DNA from: Pontiella sulfatireligans
Lineage (GTDB): Bacteria; Verrucomicrobiota; Kiritimatiellia; Kiritimatiellales; Pontiellaceae
NCBI RefSeq assembly: GCF_900890705.1
Contig: NZ_CAAHFH010000001.1
Coordinates: forward strand, 1,240,001 to 1,304,000
Length of the DNA stretch: 64,000 nt
Direction: 5' to 3'
Shown here: piece after piece, positions 34,694 to 42,802 of the stretch
Position numbering within the stretch: position 1 is the first letter of the stretch
How the letters are laid out: every line of letters starts with the position of its first letter
Made by a program: the position numbers and the translations under genes
Notes under the pieces: generated by a model
What the model was told of the DNA's origin: nothing
Seen by the model: only the letters and a program-made list of their open reading frames with translations
The model's database searches: none

Positions 34694-36742
34694 ATGCACG
34701 ACGACGGCCCACAGGACAAAAAACACGCGGACTTGCTATATGACTTTTTCAAACACCGCGAAGATCCGCTCTCAGACAAGGAGCAGAATTCGCTAACTCC
34801 AATCCTCAACGCGCTCAAAGCCCCCGAGGCGCGCTACGCCTCTTCCAACTTCATGGCAGAAGGCGGAGAAAAGCGTATCTTTCGCGTTTACGACCAATAC
34901 CTGAACCGCCATGTCGCCTTGGCACAACCTGTGGCAACCGAAACAATCACAGATCAAGAACGCTTCCTTCGCGAAGGACAACTGACCGCCAACCTGACCC
35001 ACCCCAACATCGTACCGATCCACAACATGGGCATTGGCGCCGACGGCACCCCTTTCTTCACCATGGAGCTGATACCGGGCGACAGCCTGGAGGATATCAT
35101 TGCCAACCGGAAAAAGGGCGACCCAGATTATACCGTGCCCTATGACCAGAAGGCGCTGCTTTCCATTTTCAACAAAGTTTGCGATGCCGTTGCCTATGCC
35201 CATTCGCGCACCGTGATCCATCTGGATATCAAACCCGACAACATCCGGGTCGGCCAATTCGGCGAGGTTCTGCTGTGCGACTGGGGACTGGCCCTTGTCG
35301 AAGAACACGTCGAAAGCGGCGAAGCTGAACTCGGCCAACTAGACGGTGATATCCTGAACGACATGACCCTTACGGGCACCGTGAAAGGCACTCCGGGTTT
35401 CATGGCACCCGAACAAATCCTGAACATGGAGAAAACCCACCTAAGCGACATCTACGCGCTGGGCGCCATTCTTTATTACATGATTACCTTTCAGCTTCCG
35501 GTCAACGGTGAAAGTTCTATTGAAAGAATGGAAAACACCCGAGATGGGAAACTTGTGCCGATTCGCAAGCGGAAAACGCAAGACACCGCACCCCCCGGTC
35601 TAGCCGCCATAGCTATGAAAGCGCTCTCGTACAAACCTGATGACCGGTATGAGAACGTCCAAGCACTTCAGAGCGATCTGGACCGCTTTCTGAAAGGGTA
35701 TCCCACCGATGCCGAGCCATTCAACATTTTCAACTGGGCGTTGATGCTGATCCTGCGCCATCGGAACCTTACCACTTGGCTCCTCATCTCCCTGGTCTTA
35801 TTAAGTGTCGTCATGGGCTTTGACAACCAGATGATCAAAAAGGAAAAGCAAACGGCGGAAACCAATCTTTCACTCTTTATCCAGGAACAGGAAAAATCCG
35901 GAAAAATGTATGACAAGCTTACGAGCCTGTCGCTGGCATCCCAAGGTGTGAGAGGATATACGGATGCCAAAGCCATGATTAAGCTCTCGGATCAAATTCT
36001 TGCACAAACGGAAGATCCGGAAATCCGGAATACCCTTCTTCGGCATAAGGCCGACCTGCACTTTGTGCTGCAACAGTTCAACCTTGCCTGCGAAAGCTTC
36101 GAGCAACTTCCAGCGCTGAATAAAAAAGCAGAGCGGTTGCTCAAACTATCCCGGCAGTATTCAAAAACCAAACCAGACGACAACGCCCTTCTTTCCGAAT
36201 CAGACCTTGCGCAACTCATTGTCACCCTCCCTGCCGTATCCTTTGGCAAGGCGATATATCTTTTCTATTACCACACGGGAACGAAACCCGACATTGATCC
36301 AAAGGAGCATATAAAGCCCGTCGGAGCCATGCTGGCTAGATTGAATGATGTTAAACCAAACCGAGTTCCCAATCTCAAGTTGACAGAAACCCCTGAAGGC
36401 TTTCATCTTGATCTTTCCAACACGCCGTACGGCATCTATTTAATAAAACTGCCAAGCGTCGAGCGCTTAAATGTTCTTGAATTCCTTCAGCTCAATTCCC
36501 TGGATCTAAGCCATGCTTCGGTTGCACTGACCCAGGAATTTCAAGGAATCAAGGTTAAGGAATTACGCCTCACCGGAACGATCATTGCCCCAAAAGGCAA
36601 TTTACGGCGAACCTTAAAGGAGATGGGAGTAAAGGAAGTCACCCTCGGAAAAGACGATTATCCTTCGTCTTTGGTTGATTCCATCCGAAAAAGCGATATT
36701 AAAGTGATCGAGGAAGAATACTCAACACAGGAGCCGGAATAA
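34694..36742 (+). CDS. Membrane Ser/Thr protein kinase, atypical active site
   Basis: 682 residues. The kinase domain spans about 50-335 with recognisable landmarks: ERFLREGQL (helix C), HPNIVPIHNMG, HLDIKPDN (catalytic loop near 175), DWG in place of DFG (near 196), and GTPGFMAPEQ (activation segment end). The Lys expected in the third strand (VALK) is Ala here (VALAQPV, near 74), and the usual HRD is HLD. One membrane helix follows (about 362-378, LTTWLLISLVLLSVVMG), then a helical, TPR-like region (380-500) and an extracytoplasmic C-terminal domain. It is the only native gene on the plus strand. It is a candidate surface sensor for the locus, but no target is visible. The absent Lys may mean weak activity or a pseudokinase. 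Confidence 0.85.
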   Translation: MHDDGPQDKKHADLLYDFFKHREDPLSDKEQNSLTPILNALKAPEARYASSNFMAEGGEKRIFRVYDQYLNRHVALAQPVATETITDQERFLREGQLTANLTHPNIVPIHNMGIGADGTPFFTMELIPGDSLEDIIANRKKGDPDYTVPYDQKALLSIFNKVCDAVAYAHSRTVIHLDIKPDNIRVGQFGEVLLCDWGLALVEEHVESGEAELGQLDGDILNDMTLTGTVKGTPGFMAPEQILNMEKTHLSDIYALGAILYYMITFQLPVNGESSIERMENTRDGKLVPIRKRKTQDTAPPGLAAIAMKALSYKPDDRYENVQALQSDLDRFLKGYPTDAEPFNIFNWALMLILRHRNLTTWLLISLVLLSVVMGFDNQMIKKEKQTAETNLSLFIQEQEKSGKMYDKLTSLSLASQGVRGYTDAKAMIKLSDQILAQTEDPEIRNTLLRHKADLHFVLQQFNLACESFEQLPALNKKAERLLKLSRQYSKTKPDDNALLSESDLAQLIVTLPAVSFGKAIYLFYYHTGTKPDIDPKEHIKPVGAMLARLNDVKPNRVPNLKLTETPEGFHLDLSNTPYGIYLIKLPSVERLNVLEFLQLNSLDLSHASVALTQEFQGIKVKELRLTGTIIAPKGNLRRTLKEMGVKEVTLGKDDYPSSLVDSIRKSDIKVIEEEYSTQEPE

Positions 36743-36750
36743 CGAAGAAC

Positions 36751-36778
36751 GGGCATGGTCAAAAAAATCGCCATGCCC
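36751..36778. terminator. Bidirectional terminator between convergent genes
   Basis: GGGCATGG pairs with CCATGCCC around a 12-base A-rich loop. It lies between the stops of the kinase (36742) and the minus-strand gene (36813). T tracts are modest. Confidence 0.6.
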
Positions 36779-36812
36779 TATTAAACAACATTCCCGATCA
36801 ACCCTCTGCCGA

Positions 36813-39362
36813 TTACTGCGCAAACACGTTGATCTTATCGATATAGACATCGTCGGCGTCGCCACTGGCGTCACAGCGAAAACGGAGGCGTGTCTGGTCG
36901 GTCAGGGTATAACCAAAGATGGTAACCGATTCATAATAGAACAGGTCGTTAACGAATTCGTCATTCAGGTTCCACTCTTCCACCGTGGTGTAGGTGGCAC
37001 CGCCATCCATCGAGATTTGGAGCCAGAAATCCTCGGAGCTGTCATCCATGCTCACACACACGTAATCGAAATCCACCTGAACCTTGCTGTATCCAGACAG
37101 TGCAAGATTTCCGGTTGAAGCAACGGAATTGTTATTATTGTCCTGCAGGTCGAGCGCATTGCTGCCGTCGGAGGCATACGTTCCGCCGGTGTACAGGGAA
37201 GCGTCCGAGCCGATGGTCCAGTTGCCGAGCCCCGATTCAAAGTCGTCATACTGGATATGAGTCCATGGGGGGTCAGTGGTTATTACGAGTTCCGGACGGT
37301 CTTCCGCAGCGGCAGCTTCATCCGAATGATACGTTGTGTAATTATTTCCGTCCGAAATAATCGCAACCGAAAGTTTCCCATCTCCATTGCATTCGGTAGT
37401 GACTTGGTCGGTTACATCAAACTCAATCCACGAACCCGTTGCCACCTGCAGCGCAGAGTCCATGATTGCCCCCAATGCCGGTCTGTTGTTCCAGGTCATT
37501 CCCGCATACGTCCAACTGTCATCACTAACAAAATAGGCGGTATGCGTATCGCCGGGACCTCCATCGGATGCAACCTTGAGGCGCAGAACCGCCTTTTTCA
37601 CATCAAGAGAGTCGAGGCCTTTGAACCTCAGATAGGCCTGTCGGTTGTATTTGCTGGTGGGATCAGAAACCGTTTTGCAGGCCAGAACCGTTTCCGTGCC
37701 ATAGTTGATGTCCGCATATTCCCCGCCCCGCACATACGCATCAACGGTGACCTTCTTAACGATGCTGAAACCCAAGGTTGGATTCAGCTTCTCAATCGCA
37801 AAATCCAGAAATGTTGGGTGCTCCACAACAGCTCCGGAATATCTGAATTCGCAATCAACCCCCAGCTGGAGACAACAATCATAGAGCCCCTGTCCAAAGT
37901 TTGCTGAATGGGCCGTATCACTCTGATCAACTCCCATCTCCGGCACATACACGTAATACAAATAGACTGAGGGGTCATCGCTGGAAACCTGTGCATACGG
38001 CGAATACTCATTGATCTCAGGCAAAAGGCTGTCCCGATCCCGCAACAACACCTCCGCCGCAGTAAGGTCACCCTCCGCAGTAACGCCATAAACAGCAGGA
38101 TCTACCCCACCATTGGGAATCCACTCCAAAACCTGCACAGGATCAAGCGAGGTCTGGGCGGAGCCGACACCGACACAAGTAACCCGTGTTGATTCACGTT
38201 CAACCGGATCACTGCTGTTAGGGTTGGCCATCTCATCGTGCAACCCGAGCCACAGTGCCGAGCAGGCTCCGGCCGATCCCCCATAAAGGGCAATCCGATT
38301 TTTGTCGATTTCAAAGGCTGAAGCGTTGTAGCGCAGATACTGCAGTGCTCGGGCCATATCACCATTAAATCCAGCAATCGGAGGATCAAATCCGTCCCGA
38401 TTGGCCTCGAAGCTGAAACGGTAGGAAACTGCGGCATATGAAATTCCGGCATCCAGACACGCCTGAAGCTGCTCCAAATCCCTGCGCTGGAAACGTCCCC
38501 CCCCCCACCAGCCGCCATCATGGTAATATACCACCAGCGGAGTCGGCTCGGTGGAGCTGGCTTTCCAAAGATGCAGTACCTGTATTGCATCCGGACCATA
38601 TTGCACATCGCAAAAATCCGGTGCCGGCAGAGGCTGGTTTTCAGACACGAACTCCGCACCTTCCGACGAACTCAAGGACCGCACAAAAATATTCCGGAAG
38701 CGGACGGGCTTGCCGTTGGCCTGAAGCAGGATGGGTCCCGTGGTCGGCAACGGCTGCCCTGGATTCCAATAGTTTTCCATCTCCACGCCCTCGACCACCC
38801 CTCTACCGTTCAGATACACCCATATGCGTGCCCCGATCTGGACGATGCGCATCTGCTGCCAGGCATGAGGAACAGCGTCAAATGCAAGCATGGAATCCCT
38901 GCCAAACGTTTGAGGCGGATTATGAATCAGTCCGCCCGAACCAAAATGCGGTCGATACTCCGGCTCTGCAGGATCATATTCCGCAAAGCGATCCAAAAGC
39001 TGCACCTCCGGATTTCCACGTAGGTAGATGCCGGAATCACCGCCCCACCCAACCGTGAATTCCAGTTGAAGTTCCATGTCGCCCAGATCCAGATCCGTGC
39101 AAGCGTAGGGGCCGGAACCGTCATTGATCAATTCACCGTTTCCCACGCTCCAGTGGTTCATAAAATCGGCACGCATTTCCGCGAGTTTTGTATCGAGCGC
39201 CATCCCGAAAAGGCCGACAACTTCATGGGGGTTGTACCCATACCATCCATTCAGAGTGGTACCGTCAAACAAAGCCGTGAACCCAGTCGGCGGATCTACA
39301 GCCAACGCCTGATGCAAGCAGGCAGAAATAATGACCGCGCTAACGCTAAATATCTTCTTCAT
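36813..39362 (-). CDS. DUF1080 + esterase + DNRLRE + jelly-roll protein
   Basis: 849 residues from the ATG at 39362. After the signal: DUF1080 domain (25-235, GFTALFDGTTLNGWYGYNPH); alpha/beta hydrolase (250-540, HDGGWWGGG, GGSAGA elbow, acid and His region near EMGVDQSDTAHS and VEHPTFLDF); DNRLRE/CBM96-like domain (545-695); and a C-terminal jelly-roll-like domain (700-849, DDFESGLGNWTIGSD to DDVYIDKINVFAQ). The first 540 residues are a close paralogue of the 26290 protein, and the last 150 are nearly the same as the tail of the adjacent 39456 protein. Likely a secreted esterase acting on acylated or methylated sugars; the DUF1080 part may be a binding or hydrolase domain. A terminator separates it from the gene upstream. 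Confidence 0.85.
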   Translation of the reverse strand: MKKIFSVSAVIISACLHQALAVDPPTGFTALFDGTTLNGWYGYNPHEVVGLFGMALDTKLAEMRADFMNHWSVGNGELINDGSGPYACTDLDLGDMELQLEFTVGWGGDSGIYLRGNPEVQLLDRFAEYDPAEPEYRPHFGSGGLIHNPPQTFGRDSMLAFDAVPHAWQQMRIVQIGARIWVYLNGRGVVEGVEMENYWNPGQPLPTTGPILLQANGKPVRFRNIFVRSLSSSEGAEFVSENQPLPAPDFCDVQYGPDAIQVLHLWKASSTEPTPLVVYYHDGGWWGGGRFQRRDLEQLQACLDAGISYAAVSYRFSFEANRDGFDPPIAGFNGDMARALQYLRYNASAFEIDKNRIALYGGSAGACSALWLGLHDEMANPNSSDPVERESTRVTCVGVGSAQTSLDPVQVLEWIPNGGVDPAVYGVTAEGDLTAAEVLLRDRDSLLPEINEYSPYAQVSSDDPSVYLYYVYVPEMGVDQSDTAHSANFGQGLYDCCLQLGVDCEFRYSGAVVEHPTFLDFAIEKLNPTLGFSIVKKVTVDAYVRGGEYADINYGTETVLACKTVSDPTSKYNRQAYLRFKGLDSLDVKKAVLRLKVASDGGPGDTHTAYFVSDDSWTYAGMTWNNRPALGAIMDSALQVATGSWIEFDVTDQVTTECNGDGKLSVAIISDGNNYTTYHSDEAAAAEDRPELVITTDPPWTHIQYDDFESGLGNWTIGSDASLYTGGTYASDGSNALDLQDNNNNSVASTGNLALSGYSKVQVDFDYVCVSMDDSSEDFWLQISMDGGATYTTVEEWNLNDEFVNDLFYYESVTIFGYTLTDQTRLRFRCDASGDADDVYIDKINVFAQ

Positions 39363-39414
39363 CACACACCCATTTTTGTTTTTCAGAAACACTTAAACCT
39401 TGAATATAAAAAAT

Positions 39415-39441
39415 ATGCAAGGCGAGTGCATCGCCTTGCAT
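39415..39441 (-). terminator. Rho-independent terminator after beta-helix gene
   Basis: ATGCAAGGCGA pairs perfectly with TCGCCTTGCAT around a five-base loop, 14 bases past the stop at 39456. On the minus strand it is followed by ATTTTTTATATT. Confidence 0.8.
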
Positions 39442-39455
39442 GCTTATCCTATTCC

Positions 39456-41573
39456 TTACTGCGCAAACACGTTGATATTATCGAGGTAGACATCGTCGGC
39501 ATTGCCACTGGCATCGCAGCGGAAACGCAGGCGCGTCTGGTTGCTCAGTGGACGGTTAAAGATCGTTACCGATTCATAATAGAACTGGTTATTGACGAAT
39601 TCGTCATTCAGGTTCCACTCTTCCACCGTGGTGTAGGTGGCACCGCCATCGGTAGAAATCTGCAGCCAGAAATCCTCGGAATTGTCATCCATGCTCTCGC
39701 AAGCATAGTCAAAATCCACCTGGATTGTTTCATAGCCCGACAGTGCGAGGTTAGCGGTTGTGGCAACGGAATTTTCGTTATTGTCCTGCAGATCCAGCGC
39801 ATTGCTGCCGCCGGCGGCATAGGTTCCACCCGTATAGAGGGACCCCTCAGAACCGACCGTCCAATTACCGAGTCCCGACTCAAAGTTGTCGTACTGGATG
39901 TTGGTCCACGGTTCCTCGATGGTTACCACGAGTTGCGGACGGTCTGCCGCTGCCGCTTCGTCCGAATGATAGGTGACATAGTTGCCTCCACTGGAAACGA
40001 TCACAACCGAAAATTTTCCATCGCCATTCTTTTCGGTGATCGCCTGCTCGGTGACATCAAATTCGATCCATTGCCCCGCAACAACAGGCTGCAACGAAGA
40101 ATCCATCGCGACTCCACGGGCGGGCTTGGTGTTCCAGATCATCTCAGACCATTTCCAGGCGTCATCGCTGACAAAATAGACAGTATGAATATTCCCGCCT
40201 CCTCCGGCACCTGCGCACTTCAAACGAAGAATCACCTTGCTGACATCCGCACTCGGATCGGGAAGATTGCTGAAATTAAACTTCAAATAGGACTCGTAGG
40301 AATGGTCGCCGCCTGCCGACGAACAAGCCAATTTATTTTGGGCGCCAAAATTGGTGTTCAAATAGATTCCGCTCCGCACATAGACATCCGCATTGGGACT
40401 AAAGCCGAAAGGATTGGCCGTGGAAGCGGCTGAGTTGGCAATGTTGTAGGAGGCCGGGAAATCATAGCCCCGTGCACCAGTAACCGTACACCATGACAAA
40501 GAATTGAAAACGACGCCGAGACTGGGGCCATTCATGAATTCGATAAAATCAGCCTGCACCATGTCGGTCGCCAACGCCAGCTGGTCAGCCGGCAGATAGG
40601 AATATTCGGGATATTTCCTGAACTGGGAATCCAGACCATAGTGGCATTCAACATCAGAAACCGTAGTGTTTTGATAGGTACCCAAGTCACCGTTATACGT
40701 TTTGTCACCCACACACAGCCCCCAGCTTGAGCTATAGGAACGGACTTTCTTAATCGTGATGTTTTGATTTCCACCAGAAAGAACGCCTCCATTGGGAACA
40801 ATCACAACGGCACCACGTCCGTTATAATTGACGATATCCTCAGCATAGATGTTTCTCAGCCCATAGGTTCCAACTTGCCCAAGGTCCTGTTCCAACCGAA
40901 GGGTATAGCCCCCGTCCGCAGATATATTTCTCACCGTGAGGTTTGCACAGACCGCCGCCTGAATAAGCGACCAGCCAGGATGCAGTGGTTTGGTGTAGGC
41001 AATCGAATGGACGTTTTCTATTAAACCCCCTGACATTCCACTGTCACCACCTATGCCAATAATATTCCCCCAGGAGCCACGGGTGTAGAATTCAAGGTTT
41101 TTAACCTTAAAGTTGCTCGAACCTATTCCGATGGCATGACACTGAATATCACCGAATACAGAGATCTGCTCCGGAAGAAAGATTTTCGGCATATCCGCTC
41201 CGGGAAGCCCCTCGACACTTGAGTTGTTGGCGCCGACATTGAACCACAACATTTTTGCATTATTACCCGTCAGATAAATCGTCACACCCGGTTTGAACCG
41301 CACGTGAATGTCAGCTTTTATCTCAATCCAGCTGTATGTATAGGTTCCCGACGTAAACACGATGGTTCCGCCGCCATAATTATTACGCAGGTCCGTCTGA
41401 GCGGCATAAAAATCCGCTTCTGTATCTGCGCTTGGATACAGATACCTCACCTGCCCGTTGTTTTCACTGGCAGGCATGGTGTAACCGCCCCATGCGGTTC
41501 CCGTGATCATCATCCCCGCAAATAAGAGGGCGAGACCGACGATGGACGTTGAAGCAAACGTGCTTGTTTTCAT
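39456..41573 (-). CDS. Secreted beta-helix protein with DNRLRE and jelly-roll tail
   Basis: 705 residues from the ATG at 41573, preceded by AAGGAG; the longer frame to 41678 lacks a signal. Signal (1-30), then a pectate-lyase-like beta-helix (32-385). This is very close to the 705-1055 part of the 26290 protein: both show YLYP, GGGTI, MLWFN, EQISVFGD, NGPSLGVVFNS and other blocks. A DNRLRE-like domain (395-550) and a jelly-roll-like domain (555-705, ending DNINVFAQ) follow. It could be a polysaccharide lyase or a glycosidase; no catalytic residues can be named. The promoter element is 142 bases upstream and a strong terminator follows. Confidence 0.82.
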   Translation of the reverse strand: MKTSTFASTSIVGLALLFAGMMITGTAWGGYTMPASENNGQVRYLYPSADTEADFYAAQTDLRNNYGGGTIVFTSGTYTYSWIEIKADIHVRFKPGVTIYLTGNNAKMLWFNVGANNSSVEGLPGADMPKIFLPEQISVFGDIQCHAIGIGSSNFKVKNLEFYTRGSWGNIIGIGGDSGMSGGLIENVHSIAYTKPLHPGWSLIQAAVCANLTVRNISADGGYTLRLEQDLGQVGTYGLRNIYAEDIVNYNGRGAVVIVPNGGVLSGGNQNITIKKVRSYSSSWGLCVGDKTYNGDLGTYQNTTVSDVECHYGLDSQFRKYPEYSYLPADQLALATDMVQADFIEFMNGPSLGVVFNSLSWCTVTGARGYDFPASYNIANSAASTANPFGFSPNADVYVRSGIYLNTNFGAQNKLACSSAGGDHSYESYLKFNFSNLPDPSADVSKVILRLKCAGAGGGGNIHTVYFVSDDAWKWSEMIWNTKPARGVAMDSSLQPVVAGQWIEFDVTEQAITEKNGDGKFSVVIVSSGGNYVTYHSDEAAAADRPQLVVTIEEPWTNIQYDNFESGLGNWTVGSEGSLYTGGTYAAGGSNALDLQDNNENSVATTANLALSGYETIQVDFDYACESMDDNSEDFWLQISTDGGATYTTVEEWNLNDEFVNNQFYYESVTIFNRPLSNQTRLRFRCDASGNADDVYLDNINVFAQ

Positions 41574-41715
41574 GCTATCTCCTTTTTTGGTTGGTTTCAT
41601 GAAAAAGGTTTGAACCACTACTACTTCAAGGGTGCGAGGTTTCTTTCGCCTTACACAACACATTGCCCATAGCCGCACCCAACCTACACGTGCTCAAACA
41701 ATAACATGCATACTT

Positions 41716-41744
41716 GTTACCCATTGATCCCTCGAAACTGGACA
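41716..41744 (-). promoter_or_regulatory. ECF-type promoter element
   Basis: Minus strand GTGTCCAGTTT, 13 nt, GGTAAC, a full consensus match. Ends 142 bases before the ATG at 41573. Confidence 0.75.
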
Positions 41745-42058
41745 CGGCTGTTCATTTTTTATTTTTCCTGCTCGGTGCGACAGCAGCTTCCCATCACAGT
41801 TTTCCCATAGGGAAAATTTACGCATGAAGGAGAGAGGGAACCGGATTTATCCGGTACAGGAATGGCGGGGAGTCGCAAAGGCAACACCTGATATGTGGAA
41901 TGCAGAACTCAGCATCGGCGGCCATCAGCAGATGGTCTCGCTGGTTGCATCAGACTTATTCGTCAGGTTCGTTAGTCCCAATGAGACCTCACGGAGACTT
42001 ACCGGTTTCCTGATTAAGCTGACAGAGTCGAGATTTTTACGCACACGTGCTTACGCGC
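41745..42058. other. Non-coding gap between promoter and sigma gene, palindrome inside
   Basis: About 314 bases with no supported gene. The only structure seen is ACCGGATTTATCCGGT at 41840-41855, a perfect 7-2-7 palindrome that could be an operator or a short hairpin. A plus-strand frame from 41824 has no recognisable product and runs into the sigma gene. Confidence 0.4.
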
Positions 42059-42655
42059 TTACTCCAGCTCCGAACGCAGCTGTTCAATCTCCAGGGCAAG
42101 GCGAACCTTGACCCGGTTTTTCAACCGGTAAACGGAATTTTCCTTCAGCTCCATCTTCCGGGCAATCTCCTCGGCGCCCATTCCTTCCAGGCTCATCATA
42201 AAAACCTGCATGGCCTTGCCCGAAAACAAATCGCCAACCCGCTCCAACGCCAGATTGGTAAGATAGAGCCCCCACTCCCGCTCGGCGATCCGGTCAATTT
42301 CCGGCATTCGAACCGCCGACAGATAGGAGAGCCTATGGTCGTGGGACATCTCTTCCAACCGCTCGGCAGCCTTGACCTTGGTATTGATATAATCCCTAAC
42401 ACAGTTGGCCGTTACACTGCTCAGCCAATTCCGGAACCGTTTTTCGAACGAATAGGACTTGATATATTTCCAAAGCTTGAGCATCACCTGCTGAACAATG
42501 TCGTCCACCTCATGCTCCGGAATGTTCATGTTTCGGATGATGGCATGGATATAGGGACGGTAAATACGGAGAAAATCTTCCCAGGATTGTTCGTCTTGGT
42601 TCCCCTGCAACCGCTCAATCATGGTCTGTCTCGTGTTGTATTGGTCATTCGACAT
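42059..42655 (-). CDS. ECF-type RNA polymerase sigma factor
   Basis: 198 residues. Region 2 spans about 15-90: YRPYIHAIIRNM, then DDIVQQVMLKLWKYIKSY and RFRNWLSSVTANCVRDYIN, where the core-binding and -10 recognition helices lie. Region 4 spans about 125-190, with the helix-turn-helix MGAEEIARKMELKENSVYRLKNRVKVRL that should contact the -35. There is no region 3, as expected of extracytoplasmic function sigma factors, and the YRPYIHAII style is typical of PVC bacteria. No anti-sigma gene is adjacent, so control may come from a kinase or from sigma expression. It is the obvious candidate to read the GTGTCC-N17-GGTAAC element found across this window. Its own upstream region (42656-42802) has no copy. 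Confidence 0.88.
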   Translation of the reverse strand: MSNDQYNTRQTMIERLQGNQDEQSWEDFLRIYRPYIHAIIRNMNIPEHEVDDIVQQVMLKLWKYIKSYSFEKRFRNWLSSVTANCVRDYINTKVKAAERLEEMSHDHRLSYLSAVRMPEIDRIAEREWGLYLTNLALERVGDLFSGKAMQVFMMSLEGMGAEEIARKMELKENSVYRLKNRVKVRLALEIEQLRSELE

Positions 42656-42802
42656 ATGGAAAGATACTGGCGCACCCGCATCAGAAATACAACATTACAA
42701 AAAGTGAAATCCTGTTAACCCAATCCTAAATCCATATGCAAAGAACACAGAGCTCCCAAAGCGTTGAACGCCCTGCGCATCTTACTTCACCAATCTCTAG
42801 TC

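Noticed and set aside
41824..42111. Plus-strand frame of 95 residues before the sigma gene
   Set aside because: No recognisable product, and its end overlaps the well-supported sigma gene on the other strand.
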